Assembly (NCBI RefSeq): GCF_002845745.1
Contig: NZ_PIUM01000030.1
Coordinates: forward strand, 17,924-81,923
From: Telmatospirillum siberiense
Lineage (GTDB): Bacteria > Pseudomonadota > Alphaproteobacteria > Rhodospirillales > Magnetospirillaceae
Direction of reading: 5' to 3'
DNA length: 64,000 nt
Numbering within the stretch: position 1 is the stretch's first letter; every line of letters begins with the position of its first letter. The position numbers and the translations under genes were made by a program. This document shows, piece by piece, positions 1-8,874 of this stretch. Under the pieces are notes generated by a model. The model saw nothing but the letters and a program-made list of their open reading frames with translations. It did not search any database and had not been told where the DNA came from.

Positions 1-671
1 CGGTGGGAAAGCTGCTCTTCCTCGGCGCGGCGCCGGGCCACGGCCAGTTGCTGCTCGGACAAGGTGATGCCGGTCACCTCGACATCGTGATGGCGGGCGA
101 TGCTGAGGGCCAGGCCGCCCCATCCGCAGCCGATATCGAGAATACGTTGCCCCGGCTCCAGCAGCAGCTTGCTCATGATGTGATATTTCTTCGCCTGTTG
201 CGCTTCTTCCAGGGTCGTGTCGGAGGCGGTAAAGTAAGCGCAGGAATACTGGCGATCGGGATCCAGGAAGAGCTTATAAAGCTCGTCCGAAAGATCGTAA
301 TGATGGGCGACGTTGCGCCGGCTCGTCTGCACCCGGTTCCATTGCTGCAGGCGGCGGACGAGAAAGGAAAGCCGCTCCTGGAAACTGAAACGGGGATTGG
401 CGCGAGTCATATTCTCGCTGGCCAGGGCGATGAAATCGTGGAGGGTGCCTTCCTCGATGGTGAGCGTGCCGTTCATATAGGCTTCGCCGACGGCCAGCGA
501 TGGCTCGATGACGATGCGCCAGTGAAGGCGTCTGTCGTGAAGGCGTACAGTAACGGGACGGAATTCCGGCAGTGGCTTTCCGTCGAACAGGTGGGGCCGT
601 CCCGAGGCATCGATTACCGTCAGGCGGCCATAGCGCACGAGATGGCGCAGAAATGGCACGAACAACAGCAT
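1..671 (-). CDS. cfa: Cyclopropane-fatty-acyl-phospholipid synthase, partial (C-terminus outside window)
   Basis: This SAM-dependent methyltransferase would add a methylene group to unsaturated acyl chains of membrane phospholipids. The reading frame is open from the ATG at 671 to the window edge, giving about 223 residues. A family-typical N-terminal part is followed by the core with VAHHYDLSDELYKLFLD, then QYSCAYF, then the SAM-binding loop ILDIGCGWGGLALSIA and VTGITLSEQQ, all typical of CFA synthases. The start was chosen because the product begins MLLFVPFLRHLVRYG, but the ribosome site is weak, so the exact start is uncertain. It lies downstream of the rpsF operon, separated from rplI by a strong terminator, so it is probably transcribed on its own. 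Confidence 0.85.
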   Translation of the reverse strand, partial: MLLFVPFLRHLVRYGRLTVIDASGRPHLFDGKPLPEFRPVTVRLHDRRLHWRIVIEPSLAVGEAYMNGTLTIEEGTLHDFIALASENMTRANPRFSFQERLSFLVRRLQQWNRVQTSRRNVAHHYDLSDELYKLFLDPDRQYSCAYFTASDTTLEEAQQAKKYHIMSKLLLEPGQRILDIGCGWGGLALSIARHHDVEVTGITLSEQQLAVARRRAEEEQLSH

Positions 672-690
672 GACAAATGAAACATAGGAA

Positions 691-719
691 CAAAGACCGC
701 CTTTTTCCAGGCGTCTTTG
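691..719 (-). other. Bulged hairpin upstream of cfa
   Basis: CAAAGAC-C-GCC at 691-701 pairs with GGCGTCTTTG at 710-719 around an 8-base loop, with one bulged C. It sits between the rplI terminator and the cfa start. It may be a second terminator or part of the cfa leader; no U-tract follows it. Confidence 0.4.
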
Positions 720-730
720 GTCATGCTGTT

Positions 731-773
731 AAAAAATCTAACACGCCCTTCGGTAAAGCTACCGAAGGGCGTG
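731..773 (-). terminator. Rho-independent terminator of the rpsF-rplI operon
   Basis: A perfect 14-bp stem (742-755 with 760-773, half-site CACGCCCTTCGGTA) with a 4-base loop lies just after the rplI stop in the minus direction. On the minus strand it is followed by a T-rich run (complement of 731-736), as in an intrinsic terminator. Confidence 0.9.
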
Positions 774-809
774 CCATATGTCAGGCAGCGGAACGTTGGA
801 AAAGCCTTC

Positions 810-1385
810 TCAGGCCTCGGTTTCGGCTTCGGCCTCGACCTCGGCGTCATCCGTCTGGACGGCGTCGACGACCTCTTCCTCGTCCTCGGCGGGGGCCTCG
901 ACGTTCGTGCTCGCAGCCCGTGCCGCACGTTCGGCTTCTTCCTGCGACCGGGCGACGGTGACCTTCACCAGCACCGAGACTTCCGGATGCAGGGAGACGC
1001 GAACCTGGGAGGATCCCAAGCTCTTGATCGGATGATCCAGGGCGACCTGGCGGCGTTCGACGGTGAACCCTGCCTCCTTGACCGCGTCGGCGACGTCACG
1101 GCCCGAAACCGAACCGTAGAGCATGCCGCCCTCACCGGCCTGGCGGATGATCAGGATGGCGAGACCATCCAGCTTGACGGCCACGGCCTGGGCCTCTTCG
1201 CGGCGTTGCAGATTCTGCGCCTCGAGCTGAACCCGCTGCGATTCGAAACGAATCTGGTTTTCCTTGGTGGCGCGCAGAGCCTTTTTCTGCGGCAACAAAT
1301 AATTACGGGCGAATCCAGGCTTCACCTTCACGGTGTCGCCCATCTGGCCCAGCTTCTCAATGCGCTCAAGCAGGATGACGTCCAT
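810..1385 (-). CDS. rplI: 50S ribosomal protein L9
   Basis: Ribosomal protein L9 binds 23S rRNA near the base of the L1 stalk. The protein begins [17 protein letters not shown] and contains the N-terminal L9 signature [18 protein letters not shown], then a long helix rich in charged residues and the C-terminal domain. About 40 acidic residues follow ([16 protein letters not shown]), a tail common in alphaproteobacterial L9. The start at 1385 has a GGAGGAG ribosome site; an upstream in-frame extension to 1436 lacks family similarity. The ATG shares one base with the stop of the DUF2232 gene (TGATG), implying translational coupling. It is the last gene of the rpsF-rpsR-DUF2232-rplI operon. Confidence 0.97.
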   Translation of the reverse strand: MDVILLERIEKLGQMGDTVKVKPGFARNYLLPQKKALRATKENQIRFESQRVQLEAQNLQRREEAQAVAVKLDGLAILIIRQAGEGGMLYGSVSGRDVADAVKEAGFTVERRQVALDHPIKSLGSSQVRVSLHPEVSVLVKVTVARSQEEAERAARAASTNVEAPAEDEEEVVDAVQTDDAEVEAEAETEA

Positions 1386-2323
1386 CACTTCTCCTCCTGG
1401 CGGCCAACGACCTGAAGTCGCCGCAGCCTCGTCCAATGCCTAACCAATCCCAGTCCCGCAACGGCGACCTGCGCCCAGCCGAACAACACAAAAAACGCCA
1501 CATAGAAAAACGCGAGCATCATACCCGCGTTGGACCGGCGGCGCAGCGTTTGATGCACCACCGCCAATCCCACAAACATTTGCGGCCACATCAATACCAC
1601 GGCGGCGTTACGCGCGAGGTATCCGACATTACCACCGGCCGTTAGGCCGATAATCGCCGCGCCGACCAGAGCCGCCAACATCCAAAGCGGCAATTCCAGC
1701 GCACCGTAGTCCGGCGACGACCGCAACGCATGTCCGGCCTTCGCCACCGTCCATTGCGCCAGCATCCCGTTCAGCACCGCCATGATCAACCATGCGCTTC
1801 CCAGCATGGCGGGAAACAAGGCGGACCACAAAGCGACGGCACCGTCGCGAACTTCCACCGGCGTCAAGGGCCCCATCTGATCGAGGAGCTGCGTCACATA
1901 ACGCCGCGCCTGCTCCTCGAAACCGGTCCCGGAGCCCATGATCAGGGACGTACCCAAGACCATCAGGACGACCGCCGCGGCAGCAAGCCAAGCCAGTAAC
2001 GAGCCCGGCGGATACCAAACGACTCCTCCCTGAGGAACCGGTCGATATTGCACGGCGAGCCGCACCAGAATGACCGCCGGCAACAGCGCCGCTGCGGCGA
2101 ATACCGGTGCCGCCGATGGTGCCGCAGCCACGATCACGGCCAAACCCAAGCCGCTTCCCAGCAAGGTCCGTCCAAACCCCCAACTGAGGCCGATCATCAC
2201 AAGCGGTAAGGGCATTACATACGCCAGAACCGCGCCCAGTCCTCCTCCTCCGGTTAGAACCGAAAGATAAACTAGCGCGCTGGCCACCCCTGCGACGATC
2301 GACAGACCGAGGTCTTTGGACAT
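1385..2323 (-). CDS. DUF2232 integral membrane protein
   Basis: A 312-residue, very hydrophobic protein with about eight predicted membrane segments (for example residues 7-27, 30-50, 55-88, 110-130, 168-190, 212-232, 240-260 and 270-295). It resembles the DUF2232 family that often sits between rpsR and rplI in Rhodospirillales. Its function is unknown. The ATG at 2323 is preceded by GGGGAA. It lies 54 bp after rpsR and overlaps rplI by one base, so it is cotranscribed with ribosomal protein genes. Nothing in the sequence suggests catalysis; a role in envelope or cell-cycle processes would be a guess. Confidence 0.8.
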   Translation of the reverse strand: MSKDLGLSIVAGVASALVYLSVLTGGGGLGAVLAYVMPLPLVMIGLSWGFGRTLLGSGLGLAVIVAAAPSAAPVFAAAALLPAVILVRLAVQYRPVPQGGVVWYPPGSLLAWLAAAAVVLMVLGTSLIMGSGTGFEEQARRYVTQLLDQMGPLTPVEVRDGAVALWSALFPAMLGSAWLIMAVLNGMLAQWTVAKAGHALRSSPDYGALELPLWMLAALVGAAIIGLTAGGNVGYLARNAAVVLMWPQMFVGLAVVHQTLRRRSNAGMMLAFFYVAFFVLFGWAQVAVAGLGLVRHWTRLRRLQVVGRQEEK

Positions 2324-2377
2324 GCATTCCCCGGATGGCGGAACGATCGCCCGGCAGGCCGGGCGATCGTGCCAGCC

Positions 2378-2647
2378 TTACTTCACGACGTAGGGCAGCA
2401 GACCAAGGAAGCGGGAACGCTTGATGGCCCGGGCCAATTCGCGCTGCTTCTTCGCCGAAACCGCGGTGATGCGGCTCGGGACGATCTTGCCGCGCTCGGA
2501 AATGAAGCGCTGCAGGAGCTTGACGTCCTTGTAGTCGATCTTCGGAGCGCCTTCGCCCGAGAACGGGCAGGTCTTGCGGCGACGGAAGAAGGGTCTGCGC
2601 GGAGCGGCGCTGGCGCCGGCACCCGGCGTACGGGTTTCGGTCTTCAT
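2378..2647 (-). CDS. rpsR: 30S ribosomal protein S18
   Basis: S18 pairs with S6 on the platform of the 30S subunit. The 89-residue product has a basic Pro/Arg-rich N-terminus ([16 protein letters not shown]) and the family core [43 protein letters not shown] (given here only as recognisable blocks: [30 protein letters not shown]). Length is normal. Its ATG overlaps the rpsF stop by four bases (ATGA), so translation is coupled to S6, its assembly partner. Confidence 0.97.
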   Translation of the reverse strand: MKTETRTPGAGASAAPRRPFFRRRKTCPFSGEGAPKIDYKDVKLLQRFISERGKIVPSRITAVSAKKQRELARAIKRSRFLGLLPYVVK

Positions 2648-3084
2648 GCCTCACCTCCTTCGGTGGCGCGGGGTGCACGGCTGTAACCGCCCTCGCGGCC
2701 ATAGCCACCTTCACGGCGCGGACGATCGTCGCCGTCGCGGCGCGGACGCTCGTCTCGCTGATTTTTACTGAGCATCACGGCGGACGGCCCTTCTTCAAGC
2801 TCGTCGACGCGAACCGACAGATAGCGCAAGACGTCTTCGTTGATCGACATCTGACGCTCGAACTCCTTCACGGCAGGTGCCGGAGCGTCGACGTTGAACA
2901 GGACGTAATGGCCCTTGCGGTTCTTTTTGACGCGGTAGGCGATATTACGCAGGCCCCAATATTCACGCTTGGAAACCTGGCCGCCGTTGGAAATGATGAT
3001 GTTGGCCAATTCTTCGGTCAGGGTTTCCACCTGAGGGGTGGCAAGATCCTGGCGCGCGATGACCACGCACTCGTAAAGCGACAT
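2644..3084 (-). CDS. rpsF: 30S ribosomal protein S6
   Basis: S6 binds S18 and 16S rRNA on the 30S platform. The 146-residue product starts [14 protein letters not shown] and contains [21 protein letters not shown], the typical S6 core (residues about 45-65), then a basic and Gly/Arg-rich tail ([18 protein letters not shown]) that is longer than in E. coli but common in alphaproteobacteria. The start at 3084 has an AAGGAGTG ribosome site. It is the first gene of the minus-strand operon; the promoter must lie in the 3085-3475 gap. Confidence 0.97.
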   Translation of the reverse strand: MSLYECVVIARQDLATPQVETLTEELANIIISNGGQVSKREYWGLRNIAYRVKKNRKGHYVLFNVDAPAPAVKEFERQMSINEDVLRYLSVRVDELEEGPSAVMLSKNQRDERPRRDGDDRPRREGGYGREGGYSRAPRATEGGEA

Positions 3085-3475
3085 TCAAGCACTCCTTATG
3101 GCTTGTCTCTTCTCGTCGCGCCCCATGTCGAAGGCGTGCGAGCATAGCCGGCCCCTGCCGGCAAGGAGCAAGAAGGCGCGCAATATACACGAATCCTTTT
3201 GGCATGCAAGCGGGGCGTCGAAAGCGCGGAAACCCGAGTCCGGGAGCGCGTTCGGGCTCCGGGGCGTTCTTGGGGGATCTGCCTTAGGGAGGGGTGTTCC
3301 TGAATCATTCGCTGATGTATATAGATGGCCATAGGTTTTTCATTACAAGAATGATCGATGTTAATTGGTTAATTGATCGTTTTTAAGTAAAAATATAATC
3401 CTTTTTGTTAAAGATTAATTGCCTTTCATGCGAAGGTTTTTAGTGCTGCATGTTGTGCTGAGATGGGGTGTGGCC
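3085..3475. promoter_or_regulatory. Divergent intergenic region between rpsF and a chemoreceptor gene
   Basis: This 391-base gap carries no credible gene. The rpsF side is GC-rich. The part at 3335-3420 is very AT-rich and contains a tandem 8-base repeat GTTAATTG-GTTAATTG (3360-3375) and a perfect TATAAT at 3394-3399 on the plus strand, likely the chemoreceptor -10 box; the -35 is unclear (TTGATC at 3373-3378 gives only 15 bp spacing). No flagellar sigma-28 type box was recognised. Confidence 0.5.
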
Positions 3476-5557
3476 ATGTCGTTGCGCGTGGGGACGTTGA
3501 TGCAGATCCTGTTCGGCGCGGTGCTGCTGATCATTACCGGGGTCCTGCTGTCCGATGTCTGGGCGATCGTGCTGGAGCGTCACTCCGCGGAACGGGCCGT
3601 TGAGGTGAATAAAGCCGGTCAGTCCATCTTTTCCGCCGTGCAAAGCCTGCGGATCGAGCGCGGGCGGGCGCGTGTCGGTTTGCAGGGGGCGTCGCCGGCA
3701 AGCGAGAGGATCCGCGGCGACATCGTCGCGATGCGCGCGGGCGCCAATCCCGCGATGGACCAACTGCTGGCCATCTGCTCGACCATTGTTTGCGCCGAAC
3801 CGGAGGAGATGGACGCGCTTCGGCGCAACCGGGCGGATGTGGACAAGGTGCGGGAGGAGGCGGATCGCGATCTCGCTCTCCCGCTCGAGCAGCGCAACAC
3901 CGGTATCGCCGAGCGCTGGAACAAGACCGCCAGCGTACTGATCAGCCGCCTGGAGATCCTGTCTAACCATCTGTCGACGGAGGTTCGTCTGGTCGATCCG
4001 GTCATCGGCGAGGCGATGGCGATCAAGCAGGCCGGATGGATCTTTCGGGATTCGGCCGGCTTCATGGGGACGCTGTTCAGCGAGGCCATACAAAACGGCG
4101 CCATTTCGCAAGCGAACGCCGCCAAAATCGCAGACTATGATTCGCGAATCGACGTGGCCTGGTCGATCATTGCCGATCTGACTGCCAGGCCGGGGGCGCC
4201 GGCCGGGGTCGTCGAGGCGGTAAAGAGGACCCAGGCGGAATATTTTGACGGTTTTCGGCCGCTGCTGAAGCGCATTCGCACGGCGCTGATCGCGGGGAGT
4301 CCTTCCCCCGTTGGAATGGACGAGGTCATGGCGGGATCCGACAAGGCCTTGACGGCGATCATCGGGATTCCCGCGCAGGCCTTGGCGGCCGCCCGTGAAC
4401 ACGCCGAAGACCAGGCGGCGACGGCGAACCGTCATTTGATTGCCGAATTGGCTCTGCTCGTGGCGGCTCTGGGAGTGGGAATCCTCGCTATCGCCGTTAT
4501 CCGGCGGCGTATCGTTCGGCCGATCCACGGCATCGTTTCGGCCATGCAGACCGTCGCGGCGGGGGATCTGTCGACCGAGATCCCCTATCGCGATCGGCGT
4601 GACGAAGTCGGCGATCTTTCGGATGCCTTGGCCGTGTTCAAGGAGCAAGCCCTCGAAAAGGAACGGCTGGCCGCCAGCCAGAAAGAGGCGCAGGCGCAGA
4701 AGGAACGCCGGCAGGCGGCCGTCGAAAGCGCCATCGCCGATTTCGAGAAGGCGGCGACCGAGGCGCTGGAGGCTTTTTCGACGGCGGCCGGACAACTGAC
4801 GGCCATGTCGGACGGTATGTCGCGGTCGGCCGGGGATACCAGCGTACAGGCTTCGGCTGTCGTTTCCGCCTCCGACATGACTTCCGAGAGCGTGCAGACG
4901 GTCGCCGGCGCCACCGAGGAACTGTCCAGTTCGATCAGCGAGATCTCGCGGCAGGTAACACAGTCGGCGTCGGTTTCCGGGCGTGCCGTCGAACAGGCGC
5001 AGCGGACCGACAAAACAGTGAATGGTCTGGCTGAGGCGGCGCAAAGAATCGGCGATGTGGTGAAAATGATTCAAGACATCGCCTCGCAGACCAATTTGCT
5101 GGCATTGAACGCCACGATCGAGGCGGCTCGCGCCGGCGAGGCGGGCAAAGGATTCGCCGTGGTGGCCGGAGAGGTGAAAAGCCTGGCCAATCAAACCGCC
5201 AAGGCGACGGAGGATATCACCGCGCAGATATCCCTGATGCAGGCGGTGACCGGCGAATCCGTCGAGGCGATTCGCGAGATCGGCGTGACCATCTCCGAAA
5301 TCAGCGGCATTTCGGCCGCCATCGCCTCGGCGGTGGAGGAGCAGGGGGCGGCAACCCAGGATATCGCCCGCAATGTGCAGCAGGCGGCGCTGAGCGTCCA
5401 GGAGGTCTCCAGCAATATCGCCGGCGTCAGTCGGGCCGCCGGGGAAACGGGGAATGCCGCGGCCGGCGTCCGGACCGCGGCCGGAGAGTTGAACGAGCGT
5501 GCCGATATGCTGCGACGGCAGGTGGCTTCCTTCCTGGCGGGTATTCGCTCTTTATAA
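3476..5557 (+). CDS. Methyl-accepting chemotaxis protein (first receptor)
   Basis: A transmembrane chemoreceptor that would signal through CheW/CheA. The first membrane segment is near residues 9-30 ([17 protein letters not shown]). A helical periplasmic domain of about 280 residues follows; [15 protein letters not shown] recalls the start of NIT-type four-helix sensors, but that is uncertain. Then come a second membrane segment ([22 protein letters not shown]), a HAMP domain ([19 protein letters not shown]) and a signalling hairpin with [20 protein letters not shown] near residues 540-560. The ATG at 3476 gives a normal N-terminus; ATG at 3428 or TTG at 3419 would add 16-19 residues. It lacks the C-terminal pentapeptide seen on the receptors at 59-64 kb. 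Confidence 0.9.
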   Translation: MSLRVGTLMQILFGAVLLIITGVLLSDVWAIVLERHSAERAVEVNKAGQSIFSAVQSLRIERGRARVGLQGASPASERIRGDIVAMRAGANPAMDQLLAICSTIVCAEPEEMDALRRNRADVDKVREEADRDLALPLEQRNTGIAERWNKTASVLISRLEILSNHLSTEVRLVDPVIGEAMAIKQAGWIFRDSAGFMGTLFSEAIQNGAISQANAAKIADYDSRIDVAWSIIADLTARPGAPAGVVEAVKRTQAEYFDGFRPLLKRIRTALIAGSPSPVGMDEVMAGSDKALTAIIGIPAQALAAAREHAEDQAATANRHLIAELALLVAALGVGILAIAVIRRRIVRPIHGIVSAMQTVAAGDLSTEIPYRDRRDEVGDLSDALAVFKEQALEKERLAASQKEAQAQKERRQAAVESAIADFEKAATEALEAFSTAAGQLTAMSDGMSRSAGDTSVQASAVVSASDMTSESVQTVAGATEELSSSISEISRQVTQSASVSGRAVEQAQRTDKTVNGLAEAAQRIGDVVKMIQDIASQTNLLALNATIEAARAGEAGKGFAVVAGEVKSLANQTAKATEDITAQISLMQAVTGESVEAIREIGVTISEISGISAAIASAVEEQGAATQDIARNVQQAALSVQEVSSNIAGVSRAAGETGNAAAGVRTAAGELNERADMLRRQVASFLAGIRSL

Positions 5558-5586
5558 GTGAGTGAGCCCGAGCGGCGTTTATGCCA

Positions 5587-6555
5587 TCAGCCGGCGTTCA
5601 GAACCCCGGGGTTGGCGACATTGGCCGGTTGCCCGCGATCGAAGGCCAGGATGTTTTCGAAGGCTTTGGAAAAATAGAGTTCATAGCTGTTTCTCTCGAC
5701 ATAGCCGATGTGCGGTGTGCACAGCACATTGGGCATGAGAAGCAGCGGGTGGTGCGGATCGTAAACCGGTTCCTCGTCGAAGACGTCAACGGCGGCGTAC
5801 CCCGGACGTCCGGCGGCCAGGGCTGATTCCAGGGCGCCGGGGGCGATCAGGCCGGAACGGCTGGTGTTGACCAGGAGAGCGCTGGATTTCATGCGGGCCA
5901 GATCATCCGCGCCGATCAGGCCGGCTGTCCCCGCCGCGAGACGGAGATGCAGGCTGAGCACGTCGGAGCCCTCGAAAAGAGCCTGACGCGACGGGAAAAG
6001 CCTGAAACCGTCGGCGGCGGCGCGTTCCCGGGATGCCTCGCTTCCCCAAACGGCGACGTCCATGCCGAAGGCCTTGCCGTAGCGGGCGATCATCTGACCG
6101 ATTTTGCCATAGCTCCAGATGCCCAGCACCTGGCCGTGCAGGCATTCGCCAAGCGTGGTTTGCCAAAGGCCCTGGCGAAGATCCCGGGCCGCCGTCAGCA
6201 GTTGGCGGCGGGCGGCCATGATCAGCGCCCAGGTCAGTTCGGCCGGAGCGATGGGCGATCCGACACCCTCGAGAACGGCGACGCCGGCCGCCGTGCAGGC
6301 GGCGAGATCGACATGTCCGGCGATCTTTCCCGTCTGGCTGATGCAGCGCAATCGGGGGGTGCCCTTGAGAAAGGCCTCATCGACTTTCGTCCGCTCGCGG
6401 ATGAGAACCAAGGCCTCCGCTTCGGCAAGACAGCGGGGAGAGTCCGTCTCCCTGGCCAGATCGCCCAGAATGCTCACCCGATGCCCCCGCAGAAGCTTCA
6501 GGCAGGAAAGGCCGGCGACGGCATGCTGATAATCATCGGGAATCACGATCCGCAT
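5587..6555 (-). CDS. D-2-hydroxyacid dehydrogenase family protein
   Basis: A 322-residue NAD(P)-dependent oxidoreductase of the D-isomer-specific 2-hydroxyacid dehydrogenase family (2-oxoacid/2-hydroxyacid interconversion). The catalytic triad is visible: Arg in LLVNTSRSGLI, Glu in DVFDEEPVYD and His in CTPHIGYVERN. The nucleotide-binding motif reads LGIWSYGKIGQ, so the first glycine of GxGxxG is serine. The ATG at 6555 has a good ribosome site (AGGAGCGAG). It is convergent with the upstream chemoreceptor gene (29-base gap) and divergent from fabD. The substrate cannot be told; glyoxylate/hydroxypyruvate reductases and phosphoglycerate dehydrogenase-like proteins are the closest families. Confidence 0.88.
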   Translation of the reverse strand: MRIVIPDDYQHAVAGLSCLKLLRGHRVSILGDLARETDSPRCLAEAEALVLIRERTKVDEAFLKGTPRLRCISQTGKIAGHVDLAACTAAGVAVLEGVGSPIAPAELTWALIMAARRQLLTAARDLRQGLWQTTLGECLHGQVLGIWSYGKIGQMIARYGKAFGMDVAVWGSEASRERAAADGFRLFPSRQALFEGSDVLSLHLRLAAGTAGLIGADDLARMKSSALLVNTSRSGLIAPGALESALAAGRPGYAAVDVFDEEPVYDPHHPLLLMPNVLCTPHIGYVERNSYELYFSKAFENILAFDRGQPANVANPGVLNAG

Positions 6556-6659
6556 TTCTCGCTCCTGTCGTTTCGGCCGAAGAGTGAAAGTTCAAGGGTA
6601 GCCGCGGCGGAAACCCCTGACAATGATCACGTGGCGCCGCATCTTCGACGGCTGCATGC

Positions 6660-6687
6660 TTGACACCACCGAAGTACGCGCTATTCC
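6660..6687 (+). promoter_or_regulatory. Candidate promoter of the fab operon
   Basis: A perfect TTGACA (6660-6665) is followed after 16 bases by TATTCC (6682-6687), about 30 bases upstream of the fabD start. The -35 matches the sigma-70 consensus; the -10 is weak. Confidence 0.4.
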
Positions 6688-6715
6688 TTGTCGCCGATTT
6701 AGATGAGGGGGCTAT

Positions 6716-7654
6716 ATGTCGCGTGCAATCGTCTTTCCGGGCCAAGGGTCGCAAGCGGTCGGAATGGGCCGTGAGCTGGCCGACGCTTTCACCGTCGCTC
6801 GCGATGTCTTCAGCGAGGTCGATGAGGCTCTGAAGCAGAAGCTGTCCAAGCTGATGTGGGAGGGGCCGGACAGCGAGTTGATCCTGACCGAGAACGCGCA
6901 GCCGGCGTTGATGGCGGTCAGCATGGCGGTCATGCGGGTGCTTTCCGAACAGGGCAACTGGACCATCGCCGACAAAGCCGCCCTGGTCGCCGGGCACAGT
7001 CTGGGCGAATATTCGGCGCTGGCCGCCGCTGGCACCTTCAGTCTGGCCGATACTGCGCGGCTTCTGAAAACGCGCGGCCAGGCCATGCAGAAGGCCGTTC
7101 CGGTCGGCGTCGGCGCGATGGCGGCGCTTCTGGGCGTGGAAATCGACCAGGCCCGCGAGATCGCCGCCGAGGCGGCGCAGGGAGAGGTGTGCGAGGCGGC
7201 CAATGATAACGCCCCCGGCCAGGTCGTGGTCAGCGGGGCGAAGGCCGCGGTCGAGCGCGCCATGGCCCTGTCGGCGGCCAAGGGCTTCAAGCGTTCCGTT
7301 CTGCTTCCCGTATCGGCGCCCTTCCACTGTTCCCTGATGCAGCCGGCGGCTGACGTCATGGCCGAGGCGCTCGCCCAGGTGGCGATGAAGGCCCCCGTGG
7401 TCCCCCTGGTGGCCAATGTGACGGCGAGCCAGACCCGCGATCCGGAAGAGATCCGCAAGTTGCTGGTGGCCCAGGTCACCGGGACGGTGCGCTGGCGCGA
7501 AAGCATTCTGGCGATGAAGGCCGCCGGTGTCGATAACCTGGTCGAGGCGGGGTCAGGCAAGGTGCTGGCTGGTTTGGCCAAACGTATCGACAAGGAGATA
7601 TCGGCCGTCTCGCTGCAAACGCCGGCCGACATCGAAGCCTTCCTCAAGGCCTGA
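6716..7654 (+). CDS. fabD: Malonyl-CoA:ACP transacylase
   Basis: FabD transfers malonyl from CoA to acyl carrier protein, supplying the extender unit of fatty-acid synthesis in the cytoplasm. The 312-residue product has the N-terminal IVFPGQGSQAVGMG motif, the nucleophile elbow GHSLGEYSALAAAG (Ser near residue 94) and the catalytic His in SAPFHCSLM. The length is typical. The ATG at 6716 follows a GAGGGGG ribosome site. It opens the fabD-fabG-acpP-fabF-mltG series, 13 bases ahead of fabG. Confidence 0.96.
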   Translation: MSRAIVFPGQGSQAVGMGRELADAFTVARDVFSEVDEALKQKLSKLMWEGPDSELILTENAQPALMAVSMAVMRVLSEQGNWTIADKAALVAGHSLGEYSALAAAGTFSLADTARLLKTRGQAMQKAVPVGVGAMAALLGVEIDQAREIAAEAAQGEVCEAANDNAPGQVVVSGAKAAVERAMALSAAKGFKRSVLLPVSAPFHCSLMQPAADVMAEALAQVAMKAPVVPLVANVTASQTRDPEEIRKLLVAQVTGTVRWRESILAMKAAGVDNLVEAGSGKVLAGLAKRIDKEISAVSLQTPADIEAFLKA

Positions 7655-7667
7655 CAGGAGCGCACCC

Positions 7668-8405
7668 ATGTTCGATTTGACAGGCAAGACGGCGCTGGTG
7701 ACCGGCGCTTCGGGGGACATCGGGGGGGCGATCGCCCGGGCCTTGCAGGCGCAAGGGGCCGTCGTCGCTCTTTCGGGCACCCGCCGGCCCGCCCTGGAGG
7801 CGCTTGCCGCCGAATTGGGCGGAACTTCCCCTGTGCTTACGTGCGATCTGTCTGACGGATCATCGGTGGAGCAGTTGGCCAAGGACGCCGAGCAGGCCCT
7901 GGGGTCGCTCGATATCCTGGTGAACAACGCGGGATTGACCCGGGACGGTCTGGTTCTGCGGATGAAGGACGACGACTGGCAGAAGGTTCTGGATGTCAAT
8001 CTGAGCGCCGCCTTCCGGCTGTCCCGCGCGGTCGTCAAGGGGATGATGAGGCGGCGCTTCGGGCGCATCGTCAACATCACCTCGATCGTCGGCGTCACGG
8101 GAAATCCCGGACAGGTGAACTACGCCGCCTCGAAGGCCGGCCTGATCGGCATGTCGAAGGCCCTGGCCCAGGAGGTCGCGTCGCGGGGCATCACCGTCAA
8201 CTGCATCGCGCCGGGCTTCGTCACCTCCGCCATGACCCAGGTGCTCACCGACGAACAAAAGTCGAAGTTGCTTGCCGGGGTTCCCTTAGGAAGAATGGGG
8301 GATCCTGCCGAAATCGCCGCGGCGGCCGTTTATTTGGCGAGCGGCGAAGCGTCATACGTCACCGGTCAGACATTGCATGTCAATGGCGGTATGGCGATGA
8401 TATAA
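7668..8405 (+). CDS. fabG: 3-oxoacyl-[ACP] reductase
   Basis: FabG reduces 3-oxoacyl-ACP to 3-hydroxyacyl-ACP with NADPH; its product type is also the substrate of RpfF-type DSF synthases such as the one at 13739-14695. The 245-residue short-chain dehydrogenase has the cofactor motif LVTGASGDIGGAIA, NNAG (ILVNNAGLTRDG), the catalytic Ser (ITSIVG), YAASKAG (YxxxK) and the C-terminal YVTGQTLHVNGGM typical of FabG. The start at 7668 (MFDLTGKTALVTG) follows a CAGGAG ribosome site. The preceding in-frame stretch from 7527 overlaps fabD and is not family-like. Confidence 0.96.
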   Translation: MFDLTGKTALVTGASGDIGGAIARALQAQGAVVALSGTRRPALEALAAELGGTSPVLTCDLSDGSSVEQLAKDAEQALGSLDILVNNAGLTRDGLVLRMKDDDWQKVLDVNLSAAFRLSRAVVKGMMRRRFGRIVNITSIVGVTGNPGQVNYAASKAGLIGMSKALAQEVASRGITVNCIAPGFVTSAMTQVLTDEQKSKLLAGVPLGRMGDPAEIAAAAVYLASGEASYVTGQTLHVNGGMAMI

Positions 8406-8563
8406 GGGTTTCGGGCCGTTTCGGATGCCTCGCCTATGCGCTAGTCAGGCTGAAAAAAGTATGCTACGTAACGGCTCTTTTTCCGGACGGGGGGGGATCG
8501 GCTTGCCTCGACCGCCTAAGTCCCAAGTTCCTGCCCACCTAAGATTTTCGAGGGGTTTTACAA

Positions 8564-8797
8564 ATGTCTGATGTCGCCGAGCGGGTTAAGAAGATCGTTG
8601 TCGAGCACCTGGGCGTCGAGGAGTCCAAGGTCACTGAGACGGCCAGCTTCATCGACGATCTGGGAGCCGATAGCCTGGACACCGTTGAATTGGTGATGGC
8701 TTTCGAAGAAGAGTTTGGCTGTGAGATTCCGGATGACGCCGCCGAAAAGATTTTGACGGTCAAGGACGCCATCGACTTCATTTCGTCGCATAGTTAA
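8564..8797 (+). CDS. acpP: Acyl carrier protein
   Basis: ACP carries growing acyl chains on a 4'-phosphopantetheine arm. The 77-residue acidic protein has the attachment motif [20 protein letters not shown], with the modified Ser in DSLD, and the usual length. A GAGGGG ribosome site precedes the ATG. A 158-base gap separates it from fabG, so it may have its own promoter, as is common for highly expressed acpP. Confidence 0.98.
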   Translation: MSDVAERVKKIVVEHLGVEESKVTETASFIDDLGADSLDTVELVMAFEEEFGCEIPDDAAEKILTVKDAIDFISSHS

Positions 8798-8874
8798 GGC
8801 GATACCCACCGCGCTGGCCTGCTTGTGGCCGGTCGGCGCGGATGTCTTCCTTTCGGAACGGATAAGCGGAACGC

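Noticed and set aside
3440..5194. A 584-codon minus-strand open frame across the first chemoreceptor gene
   Set aside because: Low-complexity Arg/Gly/His-rich translation, antisense to a clear chemoreceptor.
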